A DNA stretch of 44,138 nucleotides, from positions 1 through 44,138 of the forward strand of contig CAZEQK010000025.1 in the NCBI GenBank assembly GCA_964514395.1. Direction: 5' to 3'. The position numbers and the translations under genes were made by a program. This document shows, one piece after another, positions 1 through 9,162 of the stretch. Below the pieces are notes generated by a model that was not told the origin of the DNA, made no database searches, and saw nothing but the letters and a program-made list of their open reading frames with translations. Positions within the stretch are counted from its first letter, which is position 1. Every line of letters starts with the position of its first letter. The DNA is from CAZEQK01 sp964514395. Lineage in GTDB: Bacteria; Bacillota; Bacilli; Tepidibacillales; Tepidibacillaceae.

Positions 1-110
1 TAAATACTTTGGCGTTGCATGGTAAATTTCTTGGCATTCATTGGTAAAAAACATGACGAGAGTGGTACATTTCAGTGGCTGTATTCACTTTATGATCGGT
101 AATTATTTAT
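1..110. mobile_element. Possible insertion-sequence end (IS21-like), partial
   Basis: This segment has no gene. It carries several short spaced repeats that begin TGG: TGGCGTTGCA, TGGTAAATTT, TGGCATTCAT, TGGTAAAAAA, TGGTACATTT and TGGCTGTATT. Multiple subterminal repeats of this kind are typical of IS21-family ends, where the transposase binds. No transposase is in view and I cannot fix the element boundary. That the window starts here fits a contig that broke at a repeated element. The family assignment is inference. Confidence 0.35.
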
Positions 111-165
111 TTCATAACGAATGATGATAAACGTGTATATAAGTTAATACTTTATGGGAAAAATG

Positions 166-198
166 TATAATTGAGTTAATTTAATAAATTAATGGAGG
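166..198 (+). promoter_or_regulatory. Possible -10 element and ribosome binding site for the activase gene
   Basis: A TATAAT hexamer sits at 166-171, but there is no convincing -35 at 16-18 bp upstream. The ribosome binding site GGAGG is at 194-198, six bases before the ATG at 205, and supports that start. Confidence 0.35.
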
Positions 199-204
199 AT
201 AACA

Positions 205-2427
205 ATGAGTCATAAACTCTATATAGGTGTTGATATTGGTTCAGCGACGGTAAAGGTAGTAGGGATTAGCTATGATGGAGAAATAAAGGGAAAGCCTGTT
301 TATATTAGACATGACGATTACCCTTCACAGGTAGATGCTGTGAAGCATGCCTTTAAACAATACCTTGATTCGATGGATGATAAAGAGATAGCTGGTATTG
401 GGATAACTGGTAGTGGAAGAGAATTAAATCGCCACATTATTGGTGCTGACTTAACTAGAACAGAAATCTTTGCCCATTATGTTGGGGTACAGCATTTATT
501 AAAAAGAGGGAAAATTAGAAGGAAAATTAATGGTAAATCAGAAGTATTAACAACGGTAGGTACTATTATTGAGATAGGCGGGCAGGATTCTAAGGTCATT
601 GTATTCGATAAAGAAAATGTTCCGATTTTTTTTAATATGAATACCATCTGTTCAGCAGGTACAGGAGAATTTTTAAAGCAAATTGCAGACGAGGCGGAGA
701 TATCATTGAGCAGCTTTGGGAATAAAGCGTTAGAAGCAATGAATTCAGCAAGAATTGATGCTACCTGTACCGTTTTTTCGAGAAGAGATTTTCGTCATTT
801 AACACAGAAGGGAGTCTCTTTGTCTGAACGCTTAGCTGGGATATGTGATTCCATGGTTTCTAATTATATAAATAATGTGGTAAAAGGCTATGAATTACCC
901 AGTCCAGTACTATTTCAGGGTGGAGTTGCCTTCAATAAAGGAGTAAAAAAAGCATTCGAAAGAAAACTAGGAACAGAGGTGATTGTTCCCCCACACCATG
1001 ATATTATTGGAGCTTTAGGAATGGCCATCATTGTAATGGACGAGAAGGCTGGAAAGGAAAGTCAAGCCTCCGTTTTTAAAGAAAATTTCTTTGAACGAGA
1101 AATTCATAGCCGTATAAGATATTGTCATGGCTGTCAAAATGCTTGTGAATTATCCCAACCAATGGAGAAAACAACATCAGGTACTGCGATATTGGACACT
1201 TTAGGAGGTAGGTGTGAAGGCTCTTTAAACGATAAAAATGTAAAGGATTTCCCACAAGAACATACTGCAATTCATGTTCCAATTCGCAGGGGATATTCAA
1301 ATTATAAAACAAACGATAAAAATAGTCATGATTCAAACGCTAGAAGTAGTGAAGGAGTCTATTTTGCAGGGATTGACGGTGGCTCAAGGGGAACAAAATA
1401 CGCATTAGTAAAGAGCACAAAAAAGGGAATTGAAATAAAGGCTGTCGGCTCTATCGATACCTCTGGTGATGCAATACATGCATTATTACTCTCCCTTATT
1501 CAGCTTGAAAAACATCATCCCCATCATGAGAAGCTAGGAGGAATTGGTACAACGGGTAGCGCTGGGGAATTAGCTAGGGATATAATCACAAAAAAAACAA
1601 AAAATACAGCAGATGTGAAGGTAACAGAAATTATTGCCCACACTACTTGGGCCAAATTCATGGTTCCTAATGTAAAAGTCATTATGGATATTGGTGGTAA
1701 TGATGCAAAAATAATCATTATGAATGATACAGGTATTGAATTTGCGATGAATGATAAATGTGCAGCAGGTGCTGGTGCATTTATTGAAGCAATTGCAAAA
1801 CGTTTTGAAATTCCTTTAGAACGATTTGGTGAGATTGCTTTAACATCTCATTCACCTGCAAGAATATCAGGAAGATGTGCAGTTTTTGGTGAATCAGATA
1901 TTATTCATAAATCAAGAGCGGGATTCCCTACTAACGATTTATTTATGGGCTTGGCTTATTCAGTATGTCGCACCTATTTATCAGATATAGCTAAGGGAAA
2001 AGCTTTAGCTGTTCCAATCGTGGCTCAGGGGGGGACCTTCTTAAATAAAGCAATTCAACAAGCTTTTCTTGATACATTGAATGTGAGTAAAGAGGAGTTT
2101 ATATTAGCTAATGATCCAAGACTTGTTGTGGGAGCAGGAGCATTAGGAGCTGCTTTACAAGCAAAAGAGGCTTATGAAAAGGGTTATGAATCCTATTTTA
2201 AAGGCTTTGACCATATTTTAAGCTCTTACTATCATACAAAAACATTGACTTGTAAACATCCCTTATGTGAGCGAACCTGTTCAGGAGTGATTACGTTAAT
2301 GGAAAACGGTGTACCGATTTCAGGTTATAAATCGATTAATTGTGATTTTGGTTTGTTTGAAGGAATGCTTGAAGAAAAGGGATCAAAAGAGCATGTTCGA
2401 CAATTACTTCAAGGAGGATTTGCCTAA
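205..2427 (+). CDS. Double-domain BcrAD/BadFG-type ATPase (2-hydroxyacyl-CoA dehydratase activase family)
   Basis: The 740-residue protein has two ASKHA ATPase domains in tandem. Domain 1 (about 1-285) starts with a phosphate loop DIGSATVK, has IGGQDSK at 124-130, and cysteines at 149 (CSAGTG) and 188. These match the two cysteines that hold the shared [4Fe-4S] cluster in HgdC-type activators. Domain 2 (about 386-660) repeats the plan: DGGSRGTK, IGGNDAK, Cys519 in CAAGAG and Cys558. Between them lies a C-x2-C-x3-C motif (307, 310, 314), and a similar C-x4-C-x3-C motif (683, 688, 692) follows domain 2. Known relatives use ATP to drive low-potential electron transfer to a partner. The stop overlaps the start of the next gene by one base (TAATG), so the two are probably translationally coupled. 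The true substrate is unknown; it need not be a 2-hydroxyacyl-CoA. Confidence 0.85.
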   Translation: MSHKLYIGVDIGSATVKVVGISYDGEIKGKPVYIRHDDYPSQVDAVKHAFKQYLDSMDDKEIAGIGITGSGRELNRHIIGADLTRTEIFAHYVGVQHLLKRGKIRRKINGKSEVLTTVGTIIEIGGQDSKVIVFDKENVPIFFNMNTICSAGTGEFLKQIADEAEISLSSFGNKALEAMNSARIDATCTVFSRRDFRHLTQKGVSLSERLAGICDSMVSNYINNVVKGYELPSPVLFQGGVAFNKGVKKAFERKLGTEVIVPPHHDIIGALGMAIIVMDEKAGKESQASVFKENFFEREIHSRIRYCHGCQNACELSQPMEKTTSGTAILDTLGGRCEGSLNDKNVKDFPQEHTAIHVPIRRGYSNYKTNDKNSHDSNARSSEGVYFAGIDGGSRGTKYALVKSTKKGIEIKAVGSIDTSGDAIHALLLSLIQLEKHHPHHEKLGGIGTTGSAGELARDIITKKTKNTADVKVTEIIAHTTWAKFMVPNVKVIMDIGGNDAKIIIMNDTGIEFAMNDKCAAGAGAFIEAIAKRFEIPLERFGEIALTSHSPARISGRCAVFGESDIIHKSRAGFPTNDLFMGLAYSVCRTYLSDIAKGKALAVPIVAQGGTFLNKAIQQAFLDTLNVSKEEFILANDPRLVVGAGALGAALQAKEAYEKGYESYFKGFDHILSSYYHTKTLTCKHPLCERTCSGVITLMENGVPISGYKSINCDFGLFEGMLEEKGSKEHVRQLLQGGFA

Positions 2428-5009
2428 TGAACAATCATATAAATCCTGTAGTTGGGGTTTCTACGTCATTTACTGGGAAATATAAAGCTTCCAAGTTAAT
2501 GATTCGTTTTTTAGAGCACATGGATATCAAGATAATAAAAAGCAGTATCACAAAACCAGAAATGATAGAGGCCGGTACCACTTTAGCAAGTGCAGAATTT
2601 TGTTTGCCACTTAGGGTATATATCGGTCATATTTATAGTCTAATCAATCATTATCCAGAAATAAATTATATTTTAGCCCCTATTATTAAAGGAGAGCATC
2701 CAAATACTAGCACCTGTGCAAAATATCGGGACTTAGATGGTGTTATTATTCGCTCATTAGCAAGTATGACTGGCTATCGAATGAAACAAAGTTCGAATAA
2801 AAAAATGGCATTATTGAATGGTTTGATAGATGGCGAAACAATTAAAAGCTATGCAAATGACGTGAAGCATTTGCCATATATTATCTCACCCGAAATAGAA
2901 TCATTAGATAAGGTTCATTTAAAACAAGTTTGCGAATCGGTGTACTCTGATTTACATCAACATAGTAAATGGAAAAGATTAAAGATCAAAACAAATGGGT
3001 GGATACCCGATGACAAGTCTAGGAAAATCAACCATGCTTTTGAACAAGCATATCAAGAAGTTATTTTACATCAATCAACACGTTTTGAAAAAGCAATGGA
3101 AGATCCTTCGAAAATTCGTTTAGCCTTACTAGGAAGAAGTTATTTAGTTGATGATGATGCGCTATCAGCAGATATAAAAACCTATTTTAGAAAAAAGGGC
3201 GTGTCAGTATTAACTATTGATGATGTACCCTTCGCTGCAATAAAGGATCGCTTTGAAAAGGTAAATGGATTCTATGATTATCATCGGATGGCTCAAGCAT
3301 TCATTGATATCATAAGGGACCAAGCAGATGGATTTATTATTATTGGTAGCTTTGGTTGTCATCCTGATGCTTTCCAAATTGATTATTTTACAGAGCAGCT
3401 AAAAGAACATGGAAAAGCTGTTTGGACCTTTAAATTTGACGAACAATCAGGTGGTGTTGGTTTTCAAACAAGATTTGAGACCATTCTAGGTTTCTTAGAG
3501 CAGAAAAGGAATCTAAGAATAAAAGGGAATGATCGAGGTCTATCTGAAGGGGCATTAATAGAGCCTAAATATAAATTAGAAAAAGAAAATAAATCCAGAA
3601 ATCCTGTCTTTATTTGGCCCAATATGGGTACAGGTATTGACCTCCTTATTAAGGAAGTGTGGTATCAATTAGGGTTAGATAAATATTTATACCCACCAGC
3701 GCAGGTAGATGAAGAAACCTTAAGCAAAGGGAATAACCAATATACAGAAACCTGTTCTCCCTTTGCTTTGTATCTAGGAAGCCTAAAGGAAACCCTACAA
3801 CGATTATTAAGAGAAGTGGAGACTAAAAAAAATAATCAAGAAATAGTTGAGCCAAGAAGAATCATCATATTAATGGCAGGAGGAAAAGGTCCATGCACTT
3901 TTGGATGGTACGCAATAGCTGGTCTAAAATCCCTTCAAAAGGAGTTTTCTACTGCTTTAGCTAAATATGGATATACGCTTGAAATGATAGCAATTGATAA
4001 TGAAGGAAGAAATCTGCTATCCTTTTTACAAGAGCTTGCTGATGTGGCTAACAATACTAAGCTAGTACAAGTGATAGAGAAATTAAGGCTAATAGACAAT
4101 CAGAAAATAAGTAAAATAAAAAAAACAAAGGAAGAAATAGAATTAATAAGGGTGTTGAAAAGCGTTGTTTGGCCTGGGTGGAAAAAGCTTTTAGCCTATG
4201 AAGAATTACAGGATAAAGCGTTAAGGGTAAGAGCACATGAAATAATTCGTGGTACGACAACAAAGATGTTAAAAAGATGGGTTAATGAGCTGGATGTAAA
4301 GCATGATATAGTGGATATTTTAGAAGTGAATAAATTAGCAATTAAGGAACTAGAACAGATTGAACAGGATAAGGAAATAAAGCCTAAGGTTGTCGTTGTT
4401 GGCGAAATTTATGTTGCCTTAACTCCTTTTGCAAATAGGGGAACTGTTGATAATTTATTAGGGATGCTTGGCATTGAAGCAATAGAAGGAATGAGACTCA
4501 GTCATTTCATTAAGGGTGCTTTTAAAGGTTTAAAATATCACTACATTCAAAGTCAAGAATTACTAAAGCCAATCCTTCGAATATTAGAAATAAATGGCAT
4601 ATACAAGGTAAATAAATGGGTTAGAGAACCAGATGCAAAACCATTTTTAGAGCATGAAATAGGAGGTGATGGTCAACCCACTGTGGCACATGCCCGTCAT
4701 CATATTGAGCAGGACGGGGTGGACGGTATTCTCCATATCTACCCATTTAAATGTATGCCAGAAGGAATGGCCAAGGATGCCTTAAAAGAGATGAGTCAAA
4801 TATATGGAATTAAAAGCTTACACCTATCCTTTGATAAAGAAATTGAAATTGAAAGGCTACGTACAGAATTGGGGACCTTTGCTAGTTTACTACAGCAGGA
4901 CTTAGGAAAAAGGAAAGAGGAAAATGATTTTAGACAAATCGAGATTAAGAGAAGAAAAGCAATAGGTCAAGTCATCGAGGAAATGTATCAAATAGCTAAT
5001 AAAAGATAG
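2427..5009 (+). CDS. 2-hydroxyacyl-CoA dehydratase D-component-like / DUF2229-type partner protein
   Basis: The 860-residue protein follows the activase with a one-base overlap. The N-terminal 110 residues (GVSTSFTGKY, Cys59, then GEHPNTSTCAKYRD with Cys97) resemble the DUF2229 region of large activase-related proteins. The middle and C-terminal parts carry conserved cysteines in ETCSPFA (about 442), GGKGPCTFGWY (about 490) and YPFKCMPEGM (about 776). These are typical of the HgdA/HgdB-like domain that binds an iron-sulfur cluster. In many Firmicutes the activase and this part form one polypeptide of about 1400-1500 residues; here they are two genes. It probably receives electrons from the upstream ATPase. 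The reaction is unknown: no dehydratase alpha/beta pair, CoA transferase or fermentation genes are nearby. Confidence 0.75.
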   Translation: MNNHINPVVGVSTSFTGKYKASKLMIRFLEHMDIKIIKSSITKPEMIEAGTTLASAEFCLPLRVYIGHIYSLINHYPEINYILAPIIKGEHPNTSTCAKYRDLDGVIIRSLASMTGYRMKQSSNKKMALLNGLIDGETIKSYANDVKHLPYIISPEIESLDKVHLKQVCESVYSDLHQHSKWKRLKIKTNGWIPDDKSRKINHAFEQAYQEVILHQSTRFEKAMEDPSKIRLALLGRSYLVDDDALSADIKTYFRKKGVSVLTIDDVPFAAIKDRFEKVNGFYDYHRMAQAFIDIIRDQADGFIIIGSFGCHPDAFQIDYFTEQLKEHGKAVWTFKFDEQSGGVGFQTRFETILGFLEQKRNLRIKGNDRGLSEGALIEPKYKLEKENKSRNPVFIWPNMGTGIDLLIKEVWYQLGLDKYLYPPAQVDEETLSKGNNQYTETCSPFALYLGSLKETLQRLLREVETKKNNQEIVEPRRIIILMAGGKGPCTFGWYAIAGLKSLQKEFSTALAKYGYTLEMIAIDNEGRNLLSFLQELADVANNTKLVQVIEKLRLIDNQKISKIKKTKEEIELIRVLKSVVWPGWKKLLAYEELQDKALRVRAHEIIRGTTTKMLKRWVNELDVKHDIVDILEVNKLAIKELEQIEQDKEIKPKVVVVGEIYVALTPFANRGTVDNLLGMLGIEAIEGMRLSHFIKGAFKGLKYHYIQSQELLKPILRILEINGIYKVNKWVREPDAKPFLEHEIGGDGQPTVAHARHHIEQDGVDGILHIYPFKCMPEGMAKDALKEMSQIYGIKSLHLSFDKEIEIERLRTELGTFASLLQQDLGKRKEENDFRQIEIKRRKAIGQVIEEMYQIANKR

Positions 5010-5069
5010 ATCAACGATGTAAGCGTTCATGCAAAAAAAAGATAGCAATTTAACTAAATAAAACGAATG

Positions 5070-5095
5070 AAAGCTGCTGGCAAAAGCAGCTTTTT
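5070..5095 (+). terminator. Rho-independent terminator after the activase pair
   Basis: A 9-bp stem AAAGCTGCT / AGCAGCTTT with a 6-base loop is followed by a short T run. It separates the activase operon from the repeats and the his operon. Confidence 0.8.
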
Positions 5096-5115
5096 CGATA
5101 TTAGTAGTGTAATTT

Positions 5116-5224
5116 GCCCGATAGCAAAGCGCCGCTAATATTTCCATTCAGAAATAAACGGGGCTAAGCTCCTGGATAATTGCAACTAAACATTCAGGAA
5201 ACCCACCTGAATGAAGTTTTACTA
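5116..5224 (+). repeat. 109-bp structured intergenic repeat, copy 1
   Basis: The unit starts GCCCGATAGCAAAG, forms a long stem with an inner arm TATTTC / GAAATA, continues with GCTAAGCTCCTGGATAA and ends in a second hairpin, CATTCAGG / CCTGAATG. In this copy the outer stem is imperfect (AGCGCCG against CGGGGCT). It is followed head to tail by copy 2 with a period of exactly 109 bp. It contains no ORF of its own; the reverse-strand reading frames here are by-products of the repeat. Confidence 0.9.
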
Positions 5225-5333
5225 GCCCGATAGCAAAGCGCCGCTAATATTTCCATTCAGAAATAAACGGCACTAAGCTCCTGGATAATTGCAACTAAAC
5301 ATTCAGTAAACCCACCTGAATGAAGTTTTATTA
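5225..5333 (+). repeat. 109-bp structured intergenic repeat, copy 2 (tandem)
   Basis: This copy is nearly identical to copy 1. Differences include CGGCACT instead of CGGGGCT in the 3' arm of the outer stem, and CAGTAAACC instead of CAGGAAACC in the second hairpin. The strong likeness between neighbours suggests recent tandem duplication or gene conversion. It ends just before the likely hisZ promoter. Confidence 0.9.
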
Positions 5334-5338
5334 ACTAC

Positions 5339-5367
5339 TTGACGATAATGTCTACCAGTGATAGACT
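5339..5367 (+). promoter_or_regulatory. Possible sigma-A promoter of the his operon
   Basis: TTGACG (5339-5344) and TAGACT (5362-5367) are 17 bp apart. A small stem GTCTA / TAGAC followed by TTTTT overlaps it (5351-5371) and could act as an attenuator or be chance. No T-box (no AGGGTGG-type sequence) is present in the leader. Confidence 0.4.
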
Positions 5368-5428
5368 TTTTATCTATAGAATTACTTTAATTAATTAGCA
5401 AACTAAAGCGTTTTAAAGGATGGTAGGA

Positions 5429-6601
5429 ATGGGAAAAGTAAAAGAATTTGAGAAACCAGTTGGTTTTCATGATCTATTACCAACGCTTTCGGCAAAGAAG
5501 CGTTTGATTGAAAACAAATTACAGGAGCTTTTTCAAATGTGGGGGTACAGAGAAATACATACACCAACACTAGAATTTGATGAGACCGTTGGAAAAGCAA
5601 GCAAAATACCAAATGAGAAAATGTTTAAATTATTAGATCGAACTGGAAAAACGCTAGTTTTACGTCCAGACATGACTGCACCTATTGCTAGGGTTGTATC
5701 TTCAATTCTGAAAGAGGATGGACGCCCAATAAGATTGTCATATCATTCGAATGTTTTTAGGGCACAGGAAAATGAAGCAGGACGGGCATCTGAATTCTTT
5801 CAATCCGGTGTTGAATTCATTGGCGAGGGAACACCGAGTGCTGATGCAGAAATTCTAGCACTTGCAACAGAGTCATTGAAATTATTAAATATTGGTGATT
5901 TTCGGATTACCGTTGGTCATACAGGATACTTAAATGGCATTCTAAATGAATGGATAGATAATGAAGAAATAAAGGAGACATTAAAAAAATATTTAGCTGA
6001 AAAAAATATGGTTGGTTATAGAGACAAGGTGAAGGAGGTTGTATCCTCCGAAAAAGGAATTCAGGCATTATTATCGGTTTTTAAAATAAATGGGGATTTT
6101 TTATCATTGTCTCGTGCTTTAGCGTTCACTGAATCTGACGAGGTAAAGAAAGCGATAAACGATCTGATGCAGGTTGGGAAGCTTCTGCAAATTTATGGTG
6201 TGGATTCTTATGTTTCGTACGATTTATCACTGGTTCCTCATTTGGAATATTACACAGGTATGGTTTTTGAAGGTACGGCAAAGAAAACAAGCTTTCCCGT
6301 ATGTAGTGGTGGGAGGTATGACACATTATTTAAAGCCTTTAATAATCCACAGCAGGCAATAGGCTTTGCGCTTAAAATTAATCGCATATTAGAGATATCT
6401 CAATCGCAAGAGGACGATACCACTCACATTATTGTTTTATATGATAATAAACATCAAGAAGAAGCATTGACCTATATATTGAAAATGAGAAGCACCACCA
6501 ATAGAGTAGTAGAGTCCTATAGGATTGAAGAGGATAACTTACCAGCCTTTGTCGAGGATAAAAGAAAAACGAATGAAACAATCGTACTTTTTTTAACCTA
6601 A
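5429..6601 (+). CDS. hisZ: ATP phosphoribosyltransferase regulatory subunit HisZ
   Basis: HisZ is a histidyl-tRNA synthetase paralogue that lacks aminoacylation. It forms an octamer with short HisG, supplies the histidine feedback site and is needed for HisG activity. The sequence shows class II synthetase-like motifs: RPDMTAPIARV, YYTGMVFEG and SGGRYDTLF followed by AIGFALKI. An ATG at 5420 opens the frame, but the ribosome binding site AAAGGA (5415-5420) runs into it. The in-frame ATG at 5429 has normal spacing, so I place the start there (390 residues; 393 from 5420). It is the first gene of the his operon, followed by hisG after 43 bases. Both the short HisG next door and the order hisZGDBHAFI support the call. 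Confidence 0.93.
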   Translation: MGKVKEFEKPVGFHDLLPTLSAKKRLIENKLQELFQMWGYREIHTPTLEFDETVGKASKIPNEKMFKLLDRTGKTLVLRPDMTAPIARVVSSILKEDGRPIRLSYHSNVFRAQENEAGRASEFFQSGVEFIGEGTPSADAEILALATESLKLLNIGDFRITVGHTGYLNGILNEWIDNEEIKETLKKYLAEKNMVGYRDKVKEVVSSEKGIQALLSVFKINGDFLSLSRALAFTESDEVKKAINDLMQVGKLLQIYGVDSYVSYDLSLVPHLEYYTGMVFEGTAKKTSFPVCSGGRYDTLFKAFNNPQQAIGFALKINRILEISQSQEDDTTHIIVLYDNKHQEEALTYILKMRSTTNRVVESYRIEEDNLPAFVEDKRKTNETIVLFLT

Positions 6602-6644
6602 AGGTAGCAGCAATAGAATGGAAAATGCTTAACGGAGGAGCATG

Positions 6645-7274
6645 ATGATGGGAGATAATTATATAACAATAGCAATGCCAAAGGGAAGAATCATGGAAGA
6701 AGCATTGAAAATATTTAAAAAGACGAATATTGAGATACCTGAACACTTTGAAGATACACGTAAGCTTATATTAACCAATAAAACGAGCACCTTGAGGTGG
6801 ATATTAGCAAAACCAATGGATGTTCCCACTTATGTTGAATACGGAGCAGCCGATATAGGGATCGTAGGTAAGGATGTTTTAATGGAATCGGAAAGAGACG
6901 TCTATGAATTACTGGATTTAAGGATAAGCCCTTGTCGACTTTCTGTTGCAGGACTAAAGGATAACCAAGCAAAAAAAATGATATCTAAAATTGCTAGTAA
7001 ATATCCAAGGATTACAGAAAAGTACTTTCGTGAACAGGGAAAACAGGTAGAAGTGATTGAACTTCACGGTTCCGTTGAATTGGGACCTATTATTGGCCTA
7101 GCAGATTTAATCGTGGATATTGTTTCTACAGGGAAGACGTTAAAAGAGAATGGCTTAGAGGAGTTTGAAACCATTGCCAATGTAACAACAAGATTGATTG
7201 CCAATCAAGTAAGCTATAGAACGAAGCAGCAAGAAATAAAAGAAATTATGGATCAGCTATCAGCGGTGATTTAG
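6645..7274 (+). CDS. hisG: ATP phosphoribosyltransferase, short form
   Basis: HisG joins ATP and PRPP, the first committed step of histidine synthesis. At about 209 residues it is the short, HisZ-dependent form without the C-terminal regulatory domain. Visible motifs are IAMPKGRIMEEA at the N-terminus, the periplasmic-binding-protein-like core with YGAADIGIVGKDVL, and the PRPP loop region GLADLIVDIVSTGKTLKENGL. Three ATG codons follow one another (6642, 6645, 6648) behind GGAGG at 6634-6638. Spacing favours the second or third, so the exact start is uncertain by one or two residues. hisD follows after 14 bases. Confidence 0.95.
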   Translation: MMGDNYITIAMPKGRIMEEALKIFKKTNIEIPEHFEDTRKLILTNKTSTLRWILAKPMDVPTYVEYGAADIGIVGKDVLMESERDVYELLDLRISPCRLSVAGLKDNQAKKMISKIASKYPRITEKYFREQGKQVEVIELHGSVELGPIIGLADLIVDIVSTGKTLKENGLEEFETIANVTTRLIANQVSYRTKQQEIKEIMDQLSAVI

Positions 7275-7288
7275 GAGGATATAGAGCG

Positions 7289-8569
7289 ATGCTAAACATT
7301 TTTCATTCTGTTGAAGAGTTAAAGAGAGTGAGCAGTTCAGTGGAAACGGATGAAATAAGAAAAACGGTATTAAAGATTATACAGAGGGTGAAAACGGAGG
7401 GAGATCAAGCACTGTACGACTTAACAGAAAGGCTTGACAAGGTTAGACTGTCAAGCCTACGTATTTCAGATAGACAGCTAGATGATCCTATGCTATTTGA
7501 AGATAAATTATTGGTAGAAAGCTTACTATTAGCAGCAGAAAATATCAGGAGTTTCCATCAAAAACAGAAAAGAGAATCATGGCTTTCTACCGAAGAAAAC
7601 GGTTCTATCTTAGGACAGCTTATTCAACCAATTGAAAGGATTGGGGTTTATGTTCCAGGGGGGACAGCCGCATATCCTTCCTCTGTTTTAATGAATGTCA
7701 TCCCTGCACAGGTGGCAGGGGTAAATGAGATTGTAATGGTTACTCCACCTAATGAAAATGGAGCAGCCAATCCCTATGTATTACTAGCAGCAAAGTTACT
7801 TGGCATAAACGAAATTTATACAATTGGTGGTGCTCAAGGAATTGCAGCGATGGCTTATGGGACGGAAACCATAAAAAAAGTAGATAAAATAGTAGGACCA
7901 GGCAATATTTATGTTGCTATAGCAAAGCGTGAGGTATTTGGACAAGTTGGAATTGATATGGTTGCAGGTCCCAGTGAAATTGTTATCGTCGCGGATGAAA
8001 AAGCACAACCGAAATATATCTGTGCAGATTTATTGTCTCAAGCAGAGCATGATAAATTATCCTCCTCCATCTTAATTACTGATTCACCTTATCTAGTAGA
8101 AAGGGTACAGAAGGAGCTTGAGCAACAATTGTTAGCACTACCGAGGAAGGAAATTGCCGAAACTGCAATCAAAAACCATGGTGGAATCATACTGGTTGAT
8201 ACGCTAGAAGAAGCGATATGTACTGCCAATACATTGGCCCCTGAACACCTTGAATTACTAGTAGCTGAACCCTTTAGCTGGTTATCAAAAATTAAAAATG
8301 CTGGGGCAATATTCATGGGAGAATATAGTTCAGAGCCGGTAGGTGATTATTTCGCAGGTCCTAATCATGTATTACCAACTAGTGGGACAGCACGTTTCTC
8401 CTCCCCATTAAATGTAGATGATTTTATGAAGAAATCAAGTATTATTTTTTACAGCAAGGCTGCTTTACTAGAAAATGGGGAAAGAATTATAACAATAGCA
8501 GAAAGAGAAGGGCTAGATGCCCATGCAAGGGCGATTAAGGCTAGACTTGGAGAGGGTGACAAGCAATGA
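7289..8569 (+). CDS. hisD: Histidinol dehydrogenase
   Basis: HisD carries out the last two oxidations of the pathway, L-histidinol to L-histidine, with NAD and zinc. The 426-residue length is normal. Conserved stretches include PGGTAAYPSSVLMN, GPGNIYVAIAKREVFG, DMVAGPSEIVIVAD, SQAEHD with the zinc and catalytic residues, and NHVLPTSGTARFSS near the C-terminus. AGGAGG at 7274-7279 supports the ATG. The stop codon overlaps the start of hisB (ATGA), so the genes are translationally coupled. Confidence 0.96.
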   Translation: MLNIFHSVEELKRVSSSVETDEIRKTVLKIIQRVKTEGDQALYDLTERLDKVRLSSLRISDRQLDDPMLFEDKLLVESLLLAAENIRSFHQKQKRESWLSTEENGSILGQLIQPIERIGVYVPGGTAAYPSSVLMNVIPAQVAGVNEIVMVTPPNENGAANPYVLLAAKLLGINEIYTIGGAQGIAAMAYGTETIKKVDKIVGPGNIYVAIAKREVFGQVGIDMVAGPSEIVIVADEKAQPKYICADLLSQAEHDKLSSSILITDSPYLVERVQKELEQQLLALPRKEIAETAIKNHGGIILVDTLEEAICTANTLAPEHLELLVAEPFSWLSKIKNAGAIFMGEYSSEPVGDYFAGPNHVLPTSGTARFSSPLNVDDFMKKSSIIFYSKAALLENGERIITIAEREGLDAHARAIKARLGEGDKQ

Positions 8570-9162
8570 ATCAAGAGAATCGAACAGCAACAATTTATAG
8601 AAAAACAAATGAAACAGAGATAGAAGTCATTTTCAACCTTGATGGAACTGGTTATGCTGATTTAGATACTGGTATTCCCTTCTTAGAGCATATGCTAACC
8701 TTATTTACGAAGCATGGCAATTTTGATTTAACAATACGGGCAAAGGGAGATACGGAGATAGACGATCATCATACTGTCGAGGATATTGCGATCTGTTTAG
8801 GGCAAGCCTTCTTTAAAGCATTATCCTCTAAAGAAGGGATTAACCGTTATGGCATGTGCTATGTACCGATGGATGAAGCATTGGGACAGGTTATCGTAGA
8901 CATTAGTAATCGTCCGCATTTAGAATATCGGATTGCATTACCTGAAAGAAGAATTGGAACCTTTTCTACAGAATTATTTCATGAATTTTTATGGAAGTTT
9001 TCCTTAGAATCTCGGATTACCCTTCATACTATCGTTCATTACGGTAGAAATAGTCATCATATGATAGAAGCAGTCTTCAAGGCACTTGGAAGAAGTCTAA
9101 AGGAGGCTATTACCATTAATCCAAATCAACAGGGGATCCCATCTAGTAAAGGAGTTTTATGA
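8566..9162 (+). CDS. hisB: Imidazoleglycerol-phosphate dehydratase
   Basis: This enzyme removes water from imidazoleglycerol phosphate, using two manganese ions. It is the monofunctional form (198 residues). Unlike the enterobacterial HisB it has no phosphatase domain, which fits the separate histidinol phosphatase gene at 11943. Metal-binding histidines are seen in FLEHML, DDHHTVED, FHEF and the NSHHMIEA motif near the C-terminus. It overlaps both neighbours by four bases (ATGA). Confidence 0.96.
   Translation: MNQENRTATIYRKTNETEIEVIFNLDGTGYADLDTGIPFLEHMLTLFTKHGNFDLTIRAKGDTEIDDHHTVEDIAICLGQAFFKALSSKEGINRYGMCYVPMDEALGQVIVDISNRPHLEYRIALPERRIGTFSTELFHEFLWKFSLESRITLHTIVHYGRNSHHMIEAVFKALGRSLKEAITINPNQQGIPSSKGVL

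Noticed and set aside
5116..5180. c-di-GMP (GEMM) riboswitch, suggested by GATAGCAAAGC
   Set aside because: The required GGCAAACC and GGGACGCAAAGCC blocks and the tetraloop-receptor layout are missing, and tandem and inverted copies lie inside operons.
5116..5333. CRISPR array
   Set aside because: The units are about 109 bp and adjoin with no unique spacers, and no cas genes are present.
5334..5428. Histidine T-box leader before hisZ
   Set aside because: The leader is under 100 bases and lacks the AGGGTGG-type T-box sequence and the antiterminator.
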